DNA of 64,000 nt from Nissolia schottii (lineage: Eukaryota; Streptophyta; Magnoliopsida; Fabales; Fabaceae). Under the pieces are notes generated by a model, which did not search any database, was not told the origin of the DNA, and worked only from the letters and a program-made list of their open reading frames with translations. Shown here one piece after another: positions 36,870 through 47,694 of the stretch; within the stretch, counting starts at the first letter, position 1; each line of letters opens with the position of its first letter. Where the stretch lies: assembly GCA_003254905.1 (NCBI GenBank), contig QANU01025307.1, positions 92,847 to 156,846 on the forward strand. The letters run 5' to 3'. The position numbers and the translations under genes were made by a program.

Positions 36870-37561
36870 AAGTCGGTGAGATGCTTTCCAGTTGCACATC
36901 ACAAATGGCTAAGTTTGTTCTAATGGTCACAAAGTTTTCTTCATTTGTGTTTTTATGTATTCGTTTTGATCTTTTGTCCATTACTGATTTATATTGGAAC
37001 TGGGCTGCCATTGCGCATTGTAAGATGATACTTTTCTATTCAACTTCAGTCAATTTATTGTTAATGGTTTTATTTAGTTGGAATTTTTTATAGCAAGAAA
37101 TCTAACCGTTGATACTTTTGGTTTGATATTGTTTTCGCCTTCATTGTGTTGGATCCGTTTCAATTCTCTTTCCTTTCCAAGATTTTGTGTTTGGTTAAAG
37201 GTATTTCTGCTCTAGTTTTTCTATCCACTCCAACTTGTTTCGCCCTTTTACTATTTTGGATTTTAAGTTTCTATTCCCAAAGCAGTGAAACAAATTCTAG
37301 GATGCCACAGGTTGACCCTCTTGCCCTTGACTATGTCTTTCCACCTATGAAATTATCAGGTTCTAACTTCAAACATTGTTGTTTAGTCAATGCCACAGGT
37401 TGGTCCTATAGCCTTTGACTAGCATTGTGTGTCACCTGCTTATGATGTACTAGTCGTTGCTTGCAAAATAATTAGCAGTTTTAAGTTTCAATATTTATGC
37501 AGGAGTGATTGAGCTGTTCATGTCTTTATTTAGAATAAATGAGAATAATTACTTAATTGTT

Positions 37562-37759
37562 GTTATGATCAATGGCCTTTGTAAAGGGGGATATATTGAT
37601 GAAGCATTGGCCTTGATGTCGCAAATGGAAGAGAATGGTTGCTTACCTAATGCTGTAACTTTTGAAATTATTGCTCGTGCTCTGGTTGAAAAAGATGAAA
37701 ATGATAAAGCAGAGAAACTTCTCTGGGAAATGGTTGCTAGAGGCCTATTAAAAGGGTAA
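37562..37759 (+). pseudogene. Orphan C-terminal PPR motifs downstream of copy A
   Basis: The frame reads VMINGLCKGGYIDEALALMS, then NAVTFEIIARAL and DENDKAEKLLWEM, ending GLLKG and a stop: the last two motifs of an RFL PPR. It resembles motifs 13-14 of copies A and C but is a distinct copy. The same remnant follows copy C at 54051-54240, so it predates the segment duplication. Probably the tail of a neighbouring PPR gene left by unequal exchange. Confidence 0.8.
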
Positions 37760-38000
37760 AACCAGGTGAGATGCTTTCTAGTTGCACAAAAAAACGCTGA
37801 ATTTGTTTTATTGGTACGAAAGTTTTGTTAATTTATGTTTTATTATATTCATTCTGGTCTTGTGTCAATTCCGATGATTGATTATTTTGGTTCTTGGCAT
37901 GACTATGATTCTTTATTATGCTTTAGCCACTCTTGCAATATTTTCTCAGTTATTGCTCATTGTATAGCATTTCCGTTGTCTGGATTGTTGTCATCATTGT

Positions 38001-38659
38001 ATAACAGAATAAGCTCTAGCTTTTCACTTCCATAAGTTATGATAGCTGTGTATATAGCTGTCAAGTTTGTTAATGTGTTATTGTTAGTTATCTTTGCTTA
38101 GCTTGCAGTTCAAGCTAACCTGCATTGTATATATATAGAGCAAGTGCTCCAATACAATACTTGAGAATTCTTTCCACAAATTCAACATACAGAGTACATT
38201 TTATCATGTTTAATGTTCTTGAAGGAGAGTATCTGGACAGGCCAAATGCTAGACTTATAAAAGAATTTGATCATATCGAGGGTAAGTTTCTGAGGTCCAT
38301 GTACCAGTTCACTATTTAGCATGACATGTCATTTAAATTAGTGTTATTATTTTAGATCTGTCATTTACTGGCAATAGCTAATGAGATCACTAAATTTTTG
38401 GCTTGCATGCTGGCTGGATGGTCGACTGCCATGCATCCTAATATGGCTTGAATTAGCTGCAAAATATTTCATAATCACGGGGAAAATCTTACTGACATGA
38501 ATTGAACTTTTGCTTCTTTTAAGGATAGCATAATATCTCCTTCTTAATCCCTTACCACATTCCAAATTATGTAGTACTTTGCTCCCTTATAATAGGGTGT
38601 TTCCTTTTTTAAAGTTTTGTTTTTGTTTGTGTTCGTTTAAGCTGCACGGAGTAAGTTTC

Positions 38660-38696
<37 letters not shown>

Positions 38697-38741
38697 GTTA
38701 TTGTTATTGTTATTGTTATTGTTATTCTTCTTCTTCTTCTT
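38001..38741. other. AT-rich stretch with simple repeats
   Basis: Begins where homology between the two PPR segments ends. Contains a TATA-like tatatatatagagcaagtg near 38132 and a microsatellite block at its right end. A frame near 38125-38319 (FNVLEGEYLDRPNARLIKEF) is followed by a donor-like ggtaagt but has no recognised family. Confidence 0.4.
38661..38741. repeat. Compound microsatellite (ATT)n-(TTATTG)n-(CTT)n
   Basis: About 36 bp of ATT units, then about five TTATTG units, then about five CTT units. Confidence 0.9.
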
Positions 38742-39240
38742 AACACCCTCCCTCAAGCTAAAGCTCCACGAGCTTTTAGCTTGTCACAAGTGAAGGTTGT
38801 TAAGAGAAAACAAGAGCGGAGCCAAGGACTTATACGGAATACATCGGAGATTGCACGGAGGCAGCGATAGGCAACTTCGGAAACTGCACGGAGGCAGCGG
38901 CAAACAACATCGGAAACTGCATGGAGGCAGCAATAGGCAATTTACGGAGACTGCACGGAGGAGGGAGGCGCCAGGAGGAGGAGGCTGTGGGGAGAGGCAG
39001 CGTAAGAGGACTGCACATCAATGGCGGAGGGAGATGCCATGGCAGTGACAGAGGGAGAGAGGAGAAGGTTCACGGAGGATGCCATGGCTCTGATACCATG
39101 TTAGAAGATAACATGATTCTATATATCAGAGGTTAAATTTACAATAGAATGTTAGCTTATTTATAGGCCGAGGACTCAACAGCCGAAACACAACGGCCAA
39201 AAATAAATTATAATCAAATCAAATCAAACATAATGTATAT
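38742..39240 (-). mobile_element. Internally deleted LTR-element remnant (copia-like), non-coding
   Basis: Fossil. On the minus strand a primer-binding site TGGTATCAGAGCCATGGC sits next to an LTR edge starting at 39099 (plus strand TGTTAGAAGATAACATG). About 350 bp away lies a polypurine-like edge (plus strand AACACCCTCCCTCAAGCT). Between the two there are only 353 bp with no gag or pol. A matching second LTR was not found on the left, where microsatellite sequence stands instead. It is either a small non-autonomous (TRIM-like) element or a deletion derivative. Confidence 0.5.
38845..38961. repeat. 33-bp tandem repeat (~3.5 units)
   Basis: Units start with CGGA(G/A)A at 38845, 38878, 38911 and 38945 and share TGCACGGAGGCAGC. 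It lies inside the deleted LTR-element remnant. Confidence 0.85.
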
Positions 39241-39812
39241 CAAATCAAATCAAATCAAATATAAATATATATTATTAACCGTTGAGCAATGTTTGCTAAT
39301 TATAGTATTGTGTACATATAGAAGTAATAAAAACTCCTCCACTGTTTGGAAGAAAAACCTGGGAGCATCAATGATTTTTGTCGCACCACCTGTTAGATAC
39401 ACATGTATGGATAAAAAGATAGATTAAATCCATAAAAAAATAATGATAAAGGTTAGAGTAAATTATACTATATCCCTTCTCTTTGTTGGGTTTTCAAGTG
39501 CCATTATAATAAAAAGTATAACATTAGTAGGTGATGTACTATGGAAAGAGTATATAAGAATTCATTATCTTAATATTTTAGATCAAAATATTGTGTGCAG
39601 CATGTTTGTGTATAATTTTTCGTTTAGCCTATTAATGTTGACCTTTTTGAATTTTAGGCTCCTCTTCCTAATACTCTTGATAGATATTATTATTATAGAA
39701 CTCTCCTGTATATTCTCATTTTTTGCTACACTTCTCTACGGGGTTTTAAATTGCAGTTGCAATTATTGTAATTGCGAGTATTATGACTATTGTGATTCAA
39801 TTGAGGCCATTA
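39241..39812. other. AT-rich stretch without a gene
   Basis: Opens with repeated aatcaaatcaaatc words. The only longer frame (39443-39817) is Ile/Phe/Leu/Cys-rich and looks like AT-composition noise. Confidence 0.45.
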
Positions 39813-40248
39813 TGTAAATTGTTATTTTCCAATTAAACAGTTCATGGAAACAACGATCTTGAAATTTATGATTATCACATTGTAAATAAGGTTAAGAACG
39901 AGACACATACCCAGATCCATTGTTGTGATTGGATGGAATTGACAAATTCTTTTCCCTCTCTTCCTTCAATCCTTAAAACCCCTTTTGGTGGTGAGAAGAG
40001 CGGCAGACCTCAAACCCTAATGTTTTCTGAATTATTTGGAATCCTTAAAACACTCGTGTTCCTTTCTTTGAGTGAAGTCTTCTTAATTATAAGGGAGAGG
40101 GGAGGGTCGGTTTTACTAAAATACTCCCCACTAACTCTATCATATCTTATAGAATCAATTGCCATCATATTGATTCCCTTTAATTAGAGTTAGTATCACT
40201 ATAAGAGACATGGACCATATCTTTATGAGATTATGAAATAATCTTACA
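39813..40248 (-). repeat. 3' LTR of copia element 2
   Basis: 436 bp. It is about 50 bp longer than its partner owing mainly to one internal length difference. Its inner edge is next to the sense-strand purine tract CCAAGTGGGAG. Confidence 0.92.
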
Positions 40249-40639
40249 ATCTCCCACTTGGTCCATGTGACGACTTGAAGATCCAATAACTATAAGCGCG
40301 CACTTTACATTGGAGAACTCAAGCCATCATCTTTCATTGAATTGAGCTAGTTGAATCCTGGCGGTCAATGCCAATAAGAAATGACATGTTTCCTTCCATG
40401 CATCACAAGCAACTCAACCCAAATAACTTTAATCAAGGTACATTATGACCTTTGACTTTAATGTCCATAACATGTTATTACACAAAACAATACATGTACA
40501 TAATATGATGTGAATAACAAATAAATAAGGCAGAAACATAACTTTAATTGAATTCACAAGTGTCATAACAATACGAGCAAGATCCACACATATGTATACA
40601 TATCAAGCTAACAAGGACTTATCAATAATGCCCATACCT

Positions 40640-42240
40640 TTAACATGACTAGAAAACATTTTGGGCGGCAACCCTTTGGTTAGCAGATCCGCTATCATTT
40701 ATCCAGTACCAATATGCTCAATTGACACTTTTTGTTTCTGCACTTCTTCCATAATTGACAAATACTTTAAATCCATGTGTTTTGCACCATTGAAATACTT
40801 GTCATTCTTCGAGAAGAAGACAACTGCGGAATTGTCACAATAATTCTTAGCCGCCTAGTTATGCTGTCGATAATACTAAGTCCTAAGACAAAATTCCACA
40901 ACCATAATGCATGAACTGTGGCCTCAAAACATGCCACAAATTCAGCCTCCATAGTAGAAGTAGAGATGATAGACTATTTCCCACCTTTCCATGAAACAGT
41001 CTCTCCAGCTAGTAGAAGGACAAAACCAAATGTGGATTTCCTGAAGTCTATACACCCTGCATAGTTTGAATCTGAGTAGCCAACTACTTCCAGGCTATTT
41101 GATTTTCTGTAAGTGAGCATGTAATCCTTGGTACCTTGCAAGTACCTAAGGACCTTCTTTACAGCTTTCCAGTAGTCTATTCCGAGATTACTTTAATGCC
41201 GGCTCAACATTTCAACAGCAAAACTTATATCTGGTCAAGTGCATGTTTGAGCATACATCAAGCTCCCAACCACAGAATCATAAAGGATACACTCCATTTC
41301 CTTACGTTCCAATCCATTATGGGACTCTGCATTTGGCTAAACTTATATCCCTTATGGATTGGAACTATTCCTGAAGAGCAACTTTCCATTCTAAATCTCT
41401 CTAACACTTTATTGATATAGTCCTTCTGAGACAATCCCAATACTCGTTGTGATCTTTCACGAAATATTTCTATTCCTATCACATAGGACACCTCACCCTT
41501 ATCTTTCATTTCAAACTTGTTAGAGAAAAATTTCTTTACATCATGTAATAAGCCAACATCATTCGTAAGAAGAAGAACATCGTCAACATACAGAACTAAT
41601 ATAATAAACTTGCTCCCACTGACCTTCATGTAGATACACCATTCAACGGCGTTCTCTACAAAATTGTATGAAGATAGTATCATTGAACTTAAGATACCAT
41701 TGCCGGGAAGCTTGTTTTAGTCCATATATTGACTTCTTTAACTTACACACCAAATTTTCTTTTCCTGTGGTCAAGAACCCTTCGGGTTGATCCATATAAA
41801 CCTCTTCTTCCAAGTCACCATTAAGAAAGGTGGTCTTTACATCCATTTGGTGAAGCTCTAGGTCATAAGGAGTCACCAAGGCCATAACAATTCTCAAAGA
41901 GTCCTTCTTTGAAATTGGAGAGAAGGTCTCTTTGTAGCCAATGTCGTTCTTTTGAGTGTAACCTTTGGCGACAAGTCTAACCTTATATTTTTCAATGTTG
42001 CCTTTCGAGTCTAGTTTGGTCTTAAAGACCCATTGACAACCAACTCGCTTTGAACCTTCGGGCAACTTGACTAGATCCCAAACCTTATTGTTATCCATTG
42101 ATTTCAACTCTTCTTTCATAGCATTGAGCCACTTTTCAGAATTGCCACATTTCATGGCTTGCTTGAATAAGACTGGATCTTTATCGATGCTTAATTCACA
42201 TTCATGCTCAAGTGAATAAACCATATAGTCATTTGAAATG
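40640..42240 (-). pseudogene. Reverse transcriptase and RNase H part of copia element 2 (fossil)
   Basis: RT landmarks WVFKTKLDSKGNIEKYK, LVAKGYTQ, QMDVKTTFLNGDLEEEVYM, KKSIYGLKQASRQW and LVLYVDDVLLL are visible, followed by RNase H with MEAEFVACFEAT. Confidence 0.88.
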
Positions 42241-42399
42241 GCTGGTCTTTTCTGCCTTTCAGACTTTCTTAAAGGTATTACTTGCGGTTCATCCACCATT
42301 TGCTCATTAGTGACTTGCACATCATCGGTTAGTTCATTATCCATATGTTCATTTCGTGGGTTTGGAGCATTGATTTGTTGCCCTGGAATGTTGTGTAAC

Positions 42400-43400
42400 T
42401 GTGATACAACAAAAGGTACAACAACCCGAGGAGAAACACTAGGTGTAGGAATTTTTACACGGTTCTCTTGAATATCCACATTTCGTGATTCTTCACTCCC
42501 ACTGAACTGACCATTTTCAAGGAACCTACCATTACCAGACTCGATTATTCTCGTACTATGATTAGGGCAATAAATTATGTACCCCTTTGACTTTTCAGGA
42601 TAGCCGATGAAATAACCATTGAAGATTCTTGCATCAAGCTTCCTTTCGTGTGGATTATATACCCTTACTTCTGTCGGGCAACCCCAAACATGAAAGTGCC
42701 TCAAACTGGGTTTCCTTCCTGTCCATAGTTCATAAGGAGTCTTAGGAATTGCCTTACTAGGAACCCTATTTAGCCGATACGCAGCGGATCTTAATGCATA
42801 TATCCACAACGATGGAGGTACATTACTATGATTTATCATGCTCCTAACCATTTCCATAAAAGTACGATTCCGCCTTTCAGCTACACTATTTTGCTGTGGT
42901 GTACCAGGCATTGTGTACTGTGCACATATGCCCCGACTTTTGAGGAACTTTGCAAATGGACTAGGACATTGTCCTCTTTCATTGAACTTCCTATAATATT
43001 CACCACCTCTATCAGACATCACAACGTTTACTTTTCTATCCAACTGCCTTTTTACCTCATTAATGGATGTCTCAAGGACGTCCACTGATTGAGACTTTTC
43101 ATGCAGTAGATACAAATAACAATAACGTGAGAATTCATCAATAAAAGTGATGAAATACCTTTCACCACCCAAGATGGAGTGTCAAAGGGATCACATATGT
43201 CAGTGTATATCATCTCAAGGAGTTGACTGCTTCTCGTGGCAGAACCTTTCGATATATGCTTGGTTTGCTTGCCTTTAATGCAATCCACACATATATCCCA
43301 GTCATCAAAATCCAATTGAGGTAAGATTTCACTTTTCATTAACCTCAATTGTGACCTGACCTTTGATGCCACAAGAAAACAAAATTCTCATTACGTGCAA
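42400..43400 (-). pseudogene. Integrase part of copia element 2 (fossil)
   Basis: Shows IKGKQTKH, FSRYCYLYLLHEKSQ, VVMSDRGGEYYRKF, PGTPQQNSVAERRNRTFMEM and the post-integrase LDARIFNGYFIGYPEKSKGY of the copia family. Confidence 0.88.
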
Positions 43401-43439
43401 CATCATGAAATATGAGATTGGAGAGAGTGATCCTTCATC

Positions 43440-44031
43440 TTCTTTAACCTCTCTTCCTCTTCAATCAACATGGCCTTAACTTCCTAAAATTTCATTTCTT
43501 AATGGTGTTGTAATTCACCTGGAACTGGCCAAACTCAGGAGGAAGTGAGTTCATTATGAACTGTACTAGAAAGGACTCACTCACATCCATGCCCGTTGAT
43601 TTCTGTTTTGCTGATAAATTTTCCATTCCAGTCACATGATAATGAATGGGTCTTGACCAATCAAATTTCCTAGTCATCAACTCATTCATCAAGCTGCTCA
43701 CAATGAACTTATCAGTAATGTCCGATTGAGAGTATTCCTTAATCTTTGCCATGAATGCCTTAGCGCCTCATGTCTTACGCATGGATGGTTTAACATTATC
43801 AGTCAATGTTATTCTCATCAAGTTCACACACAGCCGGTTAGACTTGTCCCAAGTATGATAGAGGTTTTTATCCTCTTCTGAACTAGTCTTAGTAATGACT
43901 GTGGTTTTATCCATCATTAATGCGAGGTCCAAATCCATAAAGCCCAAATGGAAGTGGATTTGTTCAGACCACTCATCATAATTCAACCCATTGAACTTGA
44001 CAATATCATTGGCTGCACCATACACGTTCAC
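43440..44031 (-). pseudogene. Gag part of copia element 2 (fossil)
   Basis: The N-end DIVKFNGLNYDEWSEQIHFH is the typical plant copia gag opening, followed by a UBN2-like region (SFLVQFIMNSLPPEFGQFQV). Confidence 0.82.
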
Positions 44032-45900
44032 GGAAGCCGCAAGATTTTATACAAGCTCAAACATTAATGCTTTGAGTAACTTTAATAAATTTAAACAACT
44101 TTCAGTTATGTATCTAAGTCCACCTTTAGGTGATACTTAAATTCAAAATATAATATATCAACCACACTCAAGCCAACATGCATGTTATCTTTGGATATAC
44201 AAGCATGTTAAACAAGTATGTCAATATGTCACCATAACATCATTAATTATAAGCAATGGTTCACCTTTGGGCAACCTCCTAGCATAATAATTAATGATTC
44301 CTTTATTTAATTGTGAATAATCACAAAATAAATTTACTAAATATTTACCTCTTACTGTTATGTCAATATGTCATTGTAATATCATTAATTATAAGCAATG
44401 GTTCACCTTTGGACAACCTCCTAGCATAATAATTAATGATTCCATTATTTAATTGTGAATAATCACAAAATAAATTTATTAAAAACCTCTTACAGTTATG
44501 TCAATATGTCATTGTAATATAGCAATGATTCACCTTTGGGCAACCTTCTAGCATAATAATTAATGATTCATTTATTTAATTGTGAATAATCACAAAATAA
44601 ATTTACTAAATATTATTAACTTCTTACAGTTAATTTCCGTACTGGTTAAAATAATAATTTCTAGTCCAAAAATTTTTTATTAACCCATCCTAAATTTTAT
44701 TTGCATTTCACAAAATATAACGGGGCCCATTCAGCAAAACAATAACATAGGCAGAAAATATTTGATTTAACCCGTTTAACATCAAAACAAAAAAAGCCCA
44801 TGATCCTTTATTTGCCCACTTCCTCCAAAACAATGGTTTGACCCAAAAATTCAATAATAACCATGGCCCATGATGCAGAAAAACCCACTTCGGTTTCGGC
44901 CCAAAAAAACAAAAAGAATCAACCAAATGTTCAGAAACGGTTAGGCCCAACCCGGGTTTGAACACAAAATAATTGTTTTATGGTTTGCCAAAAAATTGAG
45001 GCCCAAGGGGTTTCTTTCATTCAGCTCATTATTCTTCAAAACAATTTGTTTTGACCTAAAAATCCATACGGCCCATTCATAAAACAAAACTGAAACAATA
45101 ATTAGAGAGGTCATTAAGCCATTATCAGCCCATCATCATTCAAAACAAAATTGTTTTGACCAAAAAAATTTCTGCTGAAACGCAGACCAGCAGCACAGCG
45201 CGGCGTATCTTAACGCAACACCATCACGGCACAGCCTCATGCGCCGCCGCCCTGCCGCCAGCACATGCGCCGCCGGACATGCTCGCCAGCACGGTTACGC
45301 ACCGTGGCTCCCTCCGCCGCAACCTCCACAAGTGATCCGCTTCCTTGTCCTCCGCGGAAATCATGGCAGCCGCGGGACCACCAACTTGCAGAGGCTTTCG
45401 CGACGGCAACAACGGACCACGTTCGCGCCGTTCACGCCGAAACCCATCACTCGAGCTCGCCGAAGGCTTCCTCGCTGCCATCACCGCACAAGGCGCAGCA
45501 GGTCTGTATCAACCACGCATGCCCCGTCATGTGCAGTTGCGAGGAATCCGTTCACCTTCGCGAGAAAAGCCCGAGGACCATTCGCGGTGCAACGTTGGCG
45601 TCAGCCGCAGACATACGCCGCCACCGCCAAGAAACCTTAACCCGCAGCCGCGATTGAATGGGAGGAAGGAAGCAGCCGTGAAGGGCAAAAGGAAAAGCTT
45701 TTATTCCCAAACTCTTTAATTCCCAATTAGGGCTCATAACATTTTGGAAGAACATATAAATAAATAAATAATACATTATATTCCCAAATTTCCAATTCTC
45801 AAAATTAGGGTTCATTACATTTGGAAAAAATATAAATAAACAAATAAATAAAACAATGTTAGGATAATCATAAATTTCACAACTAGGCTTTGACACCACA
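44032..45900 (-). other. Long untranslated leader of copia element 2
   Basis: 1.9 kb between the 5' LTR and gag. It holds the tandem array at 44217-44632, an AT-rich middle and a GC-rich block at 45180-45660 whose overlapping frames on both strands are composition artefacts (Arg/Pro/Ala-rich, no domains). Confidence 0.65.
44217..44632. repeat. ~140-bp tandem repeat, three units, in copia element 2 leader
   Basis: Units start TATGTCAATATGTCA at 44217, 44359 and 44497 (periods 142 and 138 bp). Each contains aatggttcacctttggg-like, ctagcataataattaatgat and tgtgaataatcacaaaataa blocks. The third unit lacks a short piece near its start. Unit similarity is high, so the array is younger than the gene losses around it or has been homogenised. 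Confidence 0.9.
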
Positions 45901-46282
45901 TGTAAATTGTTATTTTCCAATTAAACAGTTCATGGAAACAACGATCTTGAAATTTATGACACATTGTAAATAAGGTTAAGAACGAGACACATATCCAGAT
46001 CCATTGTCGTGATTGGATGGAATTGACAAATTCTTTTCCTCTCTCTTCCTTCAATCCTTACAACCCCTTCTGGTGGTGAGAAGAGCGGCAGATCTCAAAC
46101 TCTAATGTTTTCTAAATTCTTTGGAGAGGGAGAGGGGAGGGTCGGTTTTACTAAAATACCCCCGACTAACTCTATCATATATTATAAAATCAATTGCCAT
46201 CATCTTAATCCCCTTTAATTAGAGTTAGTATCACTATAAGATACATGGACCATATCTTTATGAGATTATGAAATAATCTTAC
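45901..46282 (-). repeat. 5' LTR of copia element 2
   Basis: 382 bp, paired with 39813-40248 and followed by the CATTA target duplication. Confidence 0.92.
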
Positions 46283-46287
46283 ACATT

Positions 46288-46783
46288 ACACTATGAATAT
46301 TTTAAAAATTCACACAAAAACTTGATAAAAATATATATAATCATAGGAACTTTGCATATATATCTTTATTTGACATGTTATATAGTTTATGTTAAATGAT
46401 ATAAATTGATTTTATATTAAAAATAGTTATTTATTGTTACAATGATTCTAAACAAGCCTTTAAAAATATTATACAAACATAAAGAAACAATAACGATGGA
46501 GCAGAATGAAATTTAATAATAAAATTCAAATAAATATGATAAGTTATGACATTCTTATAATAATAATAATAATAATAATAAATTATATTCATTTAGAGGA
46601 ATAAATTTTTTGTCACTTTTCTTAATTATTCTAACATTTTATCATGACCCCAAAAGCAATTTCAGCCCCCTGTCCCCCGTATGGCAATTTACTTACATGA
46701 CCCATGTTTTGAAAAACTTATTTTCCTACCATTGTTAATGCCTCCAATAAAAACCATAATTGATTTTTTTTAAAATATCATTA

Positions 46784-46835
<52 letters not shown>

Positions 46836-46900
46836 CACATATGGTGGATTTTACAACAGAAAAATAATTGTCTTTGGTTCAAATCAGTTTTTTAATTACA
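46288..46900. other. AT-rich stretch with microsatellites
   Basis: AT-rich DNA with ATA units near 46558-46580, an (AT)n tract at 46789-46825 and a short (AC)n tract just after. No gene. From about 46925 the sequence resembles the flank before PPR copy C (caatgcaaaaatgcca). Confidence 0.55.
46789..46838. repeat. (AT)n-(AC)n compound microsatellite
   Basis: About 18 AT units followed by about six AC units upstream of PPR copy B. Confidence 0.92.
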
Positions 46901-47046
46901 GACAAAATTTTCATCTTTAACAAGAAAAATATATTAGAAGTTAGAGGTAGCAATGCAAAAATGCCACTGAATACAAAATCGTTCAGCAAGTGACCTAAAC
47001 AGTTATGCCACCGCGGAGGCGAGGGAGGGAGTGACATTCACTAACA

Positions 47047-47580
47047 ATGTCGCTGTGGCGCTGCTGTCATGATAATAGGTATGCTGCTCTTTCCCTCTCA
47101 AAGCTTCCTTCTTTGCTTCCGATTTCCATTTCAATTCCAATCCCCAAACCCTCTTCCTTTCTCTATCTCACTCTGAGGATCCTATCCTCTCATTCCCTCA
47201 ACCCTAACCATCCCCAAGCTTCGAGATCTTCTCCCTTTCACAACCCTGACGATGCCGTTGCTTCCTTCCATCGCATGCTCTCTATGCGTCGCACTCCGCC
47301 CATTGTCGAATTTGGCAAGATGAAGCATTTCTAGGGTCCCTTGCGAAGATGAAGCATTTCCCCACTGCTATTTCCCTTTCCAAGCAATTGGAGCTCCGGG
47401 GAATTACGCCAGACATCGTCACTCTAAGCATCTTGATCAATTGTTACTGCCACACGCGTCAAATGGCATTGGCTTTCTCTGCAATGTCCACAGGCATTAA
47501 GGCCAAACATGGAACATGTGCTAGAGACTCTCAATGGCATAAGACAAGAGAGATATGAAACAAGGCCAATAAAAGGTGTA
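47047..47580 (+). pseudogene. RFL-type PPR gene, copy B: N-terminal piece joined to a kinase tail
   Basis: The N-end MSLWRCCHDNRYAALSLSKL and presequence match copies A and C. It carries the same 8-bp insertion as copy A, giving TAG at 47332-47334. PPR homology ends near 47480 within the second motif, at tctctgcaatg. The next ~80 bp encode, in another frame, a kinase subdomain XI end (LQCPQALRPNMEHVLETLNG, then IRQERYET). The word tctctgca is shared by PPR copy C and the join, so microhomology-driven end joining is plausible. No further PPR motifs follow; kinase exons start 115 bp downstream. Confidence 0.82.
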
Positions 47581-47694
47581 AGAGCTTCTTTTTGTCCCTT
47601 TTACTGTTTAATGGCTTTCTACCTTCTATGTTGTTTTGGTGTCAACTTAAAAGACACGGTTAATTATTTCTTTAATGTGATCCATGTGTCTCAG

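Larger units (their letters stand above)
34975..38000 (+). repeat. Segmental duplication, unit A (PPR copy A and flanks)
   Basis: Co-linear with 50899-54483: the upstream AT-rich flank (gaatattaatctattaat...), the PPR body, about 600 bp of 3' flank and the orphan C-terminal PPR piece all recur in the same order. Homology stops abruptly at about 38000/54483. Unit C differs by a 556-bp insertion upstream of the gene; unit A differs by its rearranged N-terminal part. Confidence 0.85.
39813..46282 (-). mobile_element. Ty1/copia LTR retrotransposon, broken (element 2)
   Basis: Minus-strand element of 6.5 kb with a perfect 5-bp target duplication CATTA (39808-39812 and 46283-46287). LTRs start TGTAAATTG and end ATCTTACA on the plus strand. 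The edge inside the 5' LTR reads TGGTGTCAAAGCC on the sense strand, like a variant initiator-Met tRNA site. Gag, integrase, RT and RNase H follow in copia order after a long non-coding leader. The coding region is broken at several places (about five or more). Excluding gaps, the LTRs differ at about 16 of 375 positions (~4%), so its age is similar to that of element 1. It lies between PPR copies A and B. Confidence 0.93.

Noticed and set aside
37999-38187. Possible solo LTR (TGTA...TTCAACA with an internal tatatatatagagc box) at the end of duplicated unit A
   Set aside because: Flanking 5-mers do not match and no paired LTR is present; could be ordinary intergenic DNA.
39443-39817. 124-codon frame
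   Set aside because: Ile/Phe/Leu/Cys-rich translation of AT-rich DNA ending inside a copia LTR; no domain.
44217-44632. Spaced repeats that could be mistaken for a CRISPR array
   Set aside because: Three 140-bp direct units without unique spacers, inside a plant retroelement.
45239-45720. Several 120-135 codon frames on both strands
   Set aside because: GC-rich leader of copia element 2; Arg/Pro/Ala-rich, no domain, all frames open at once.
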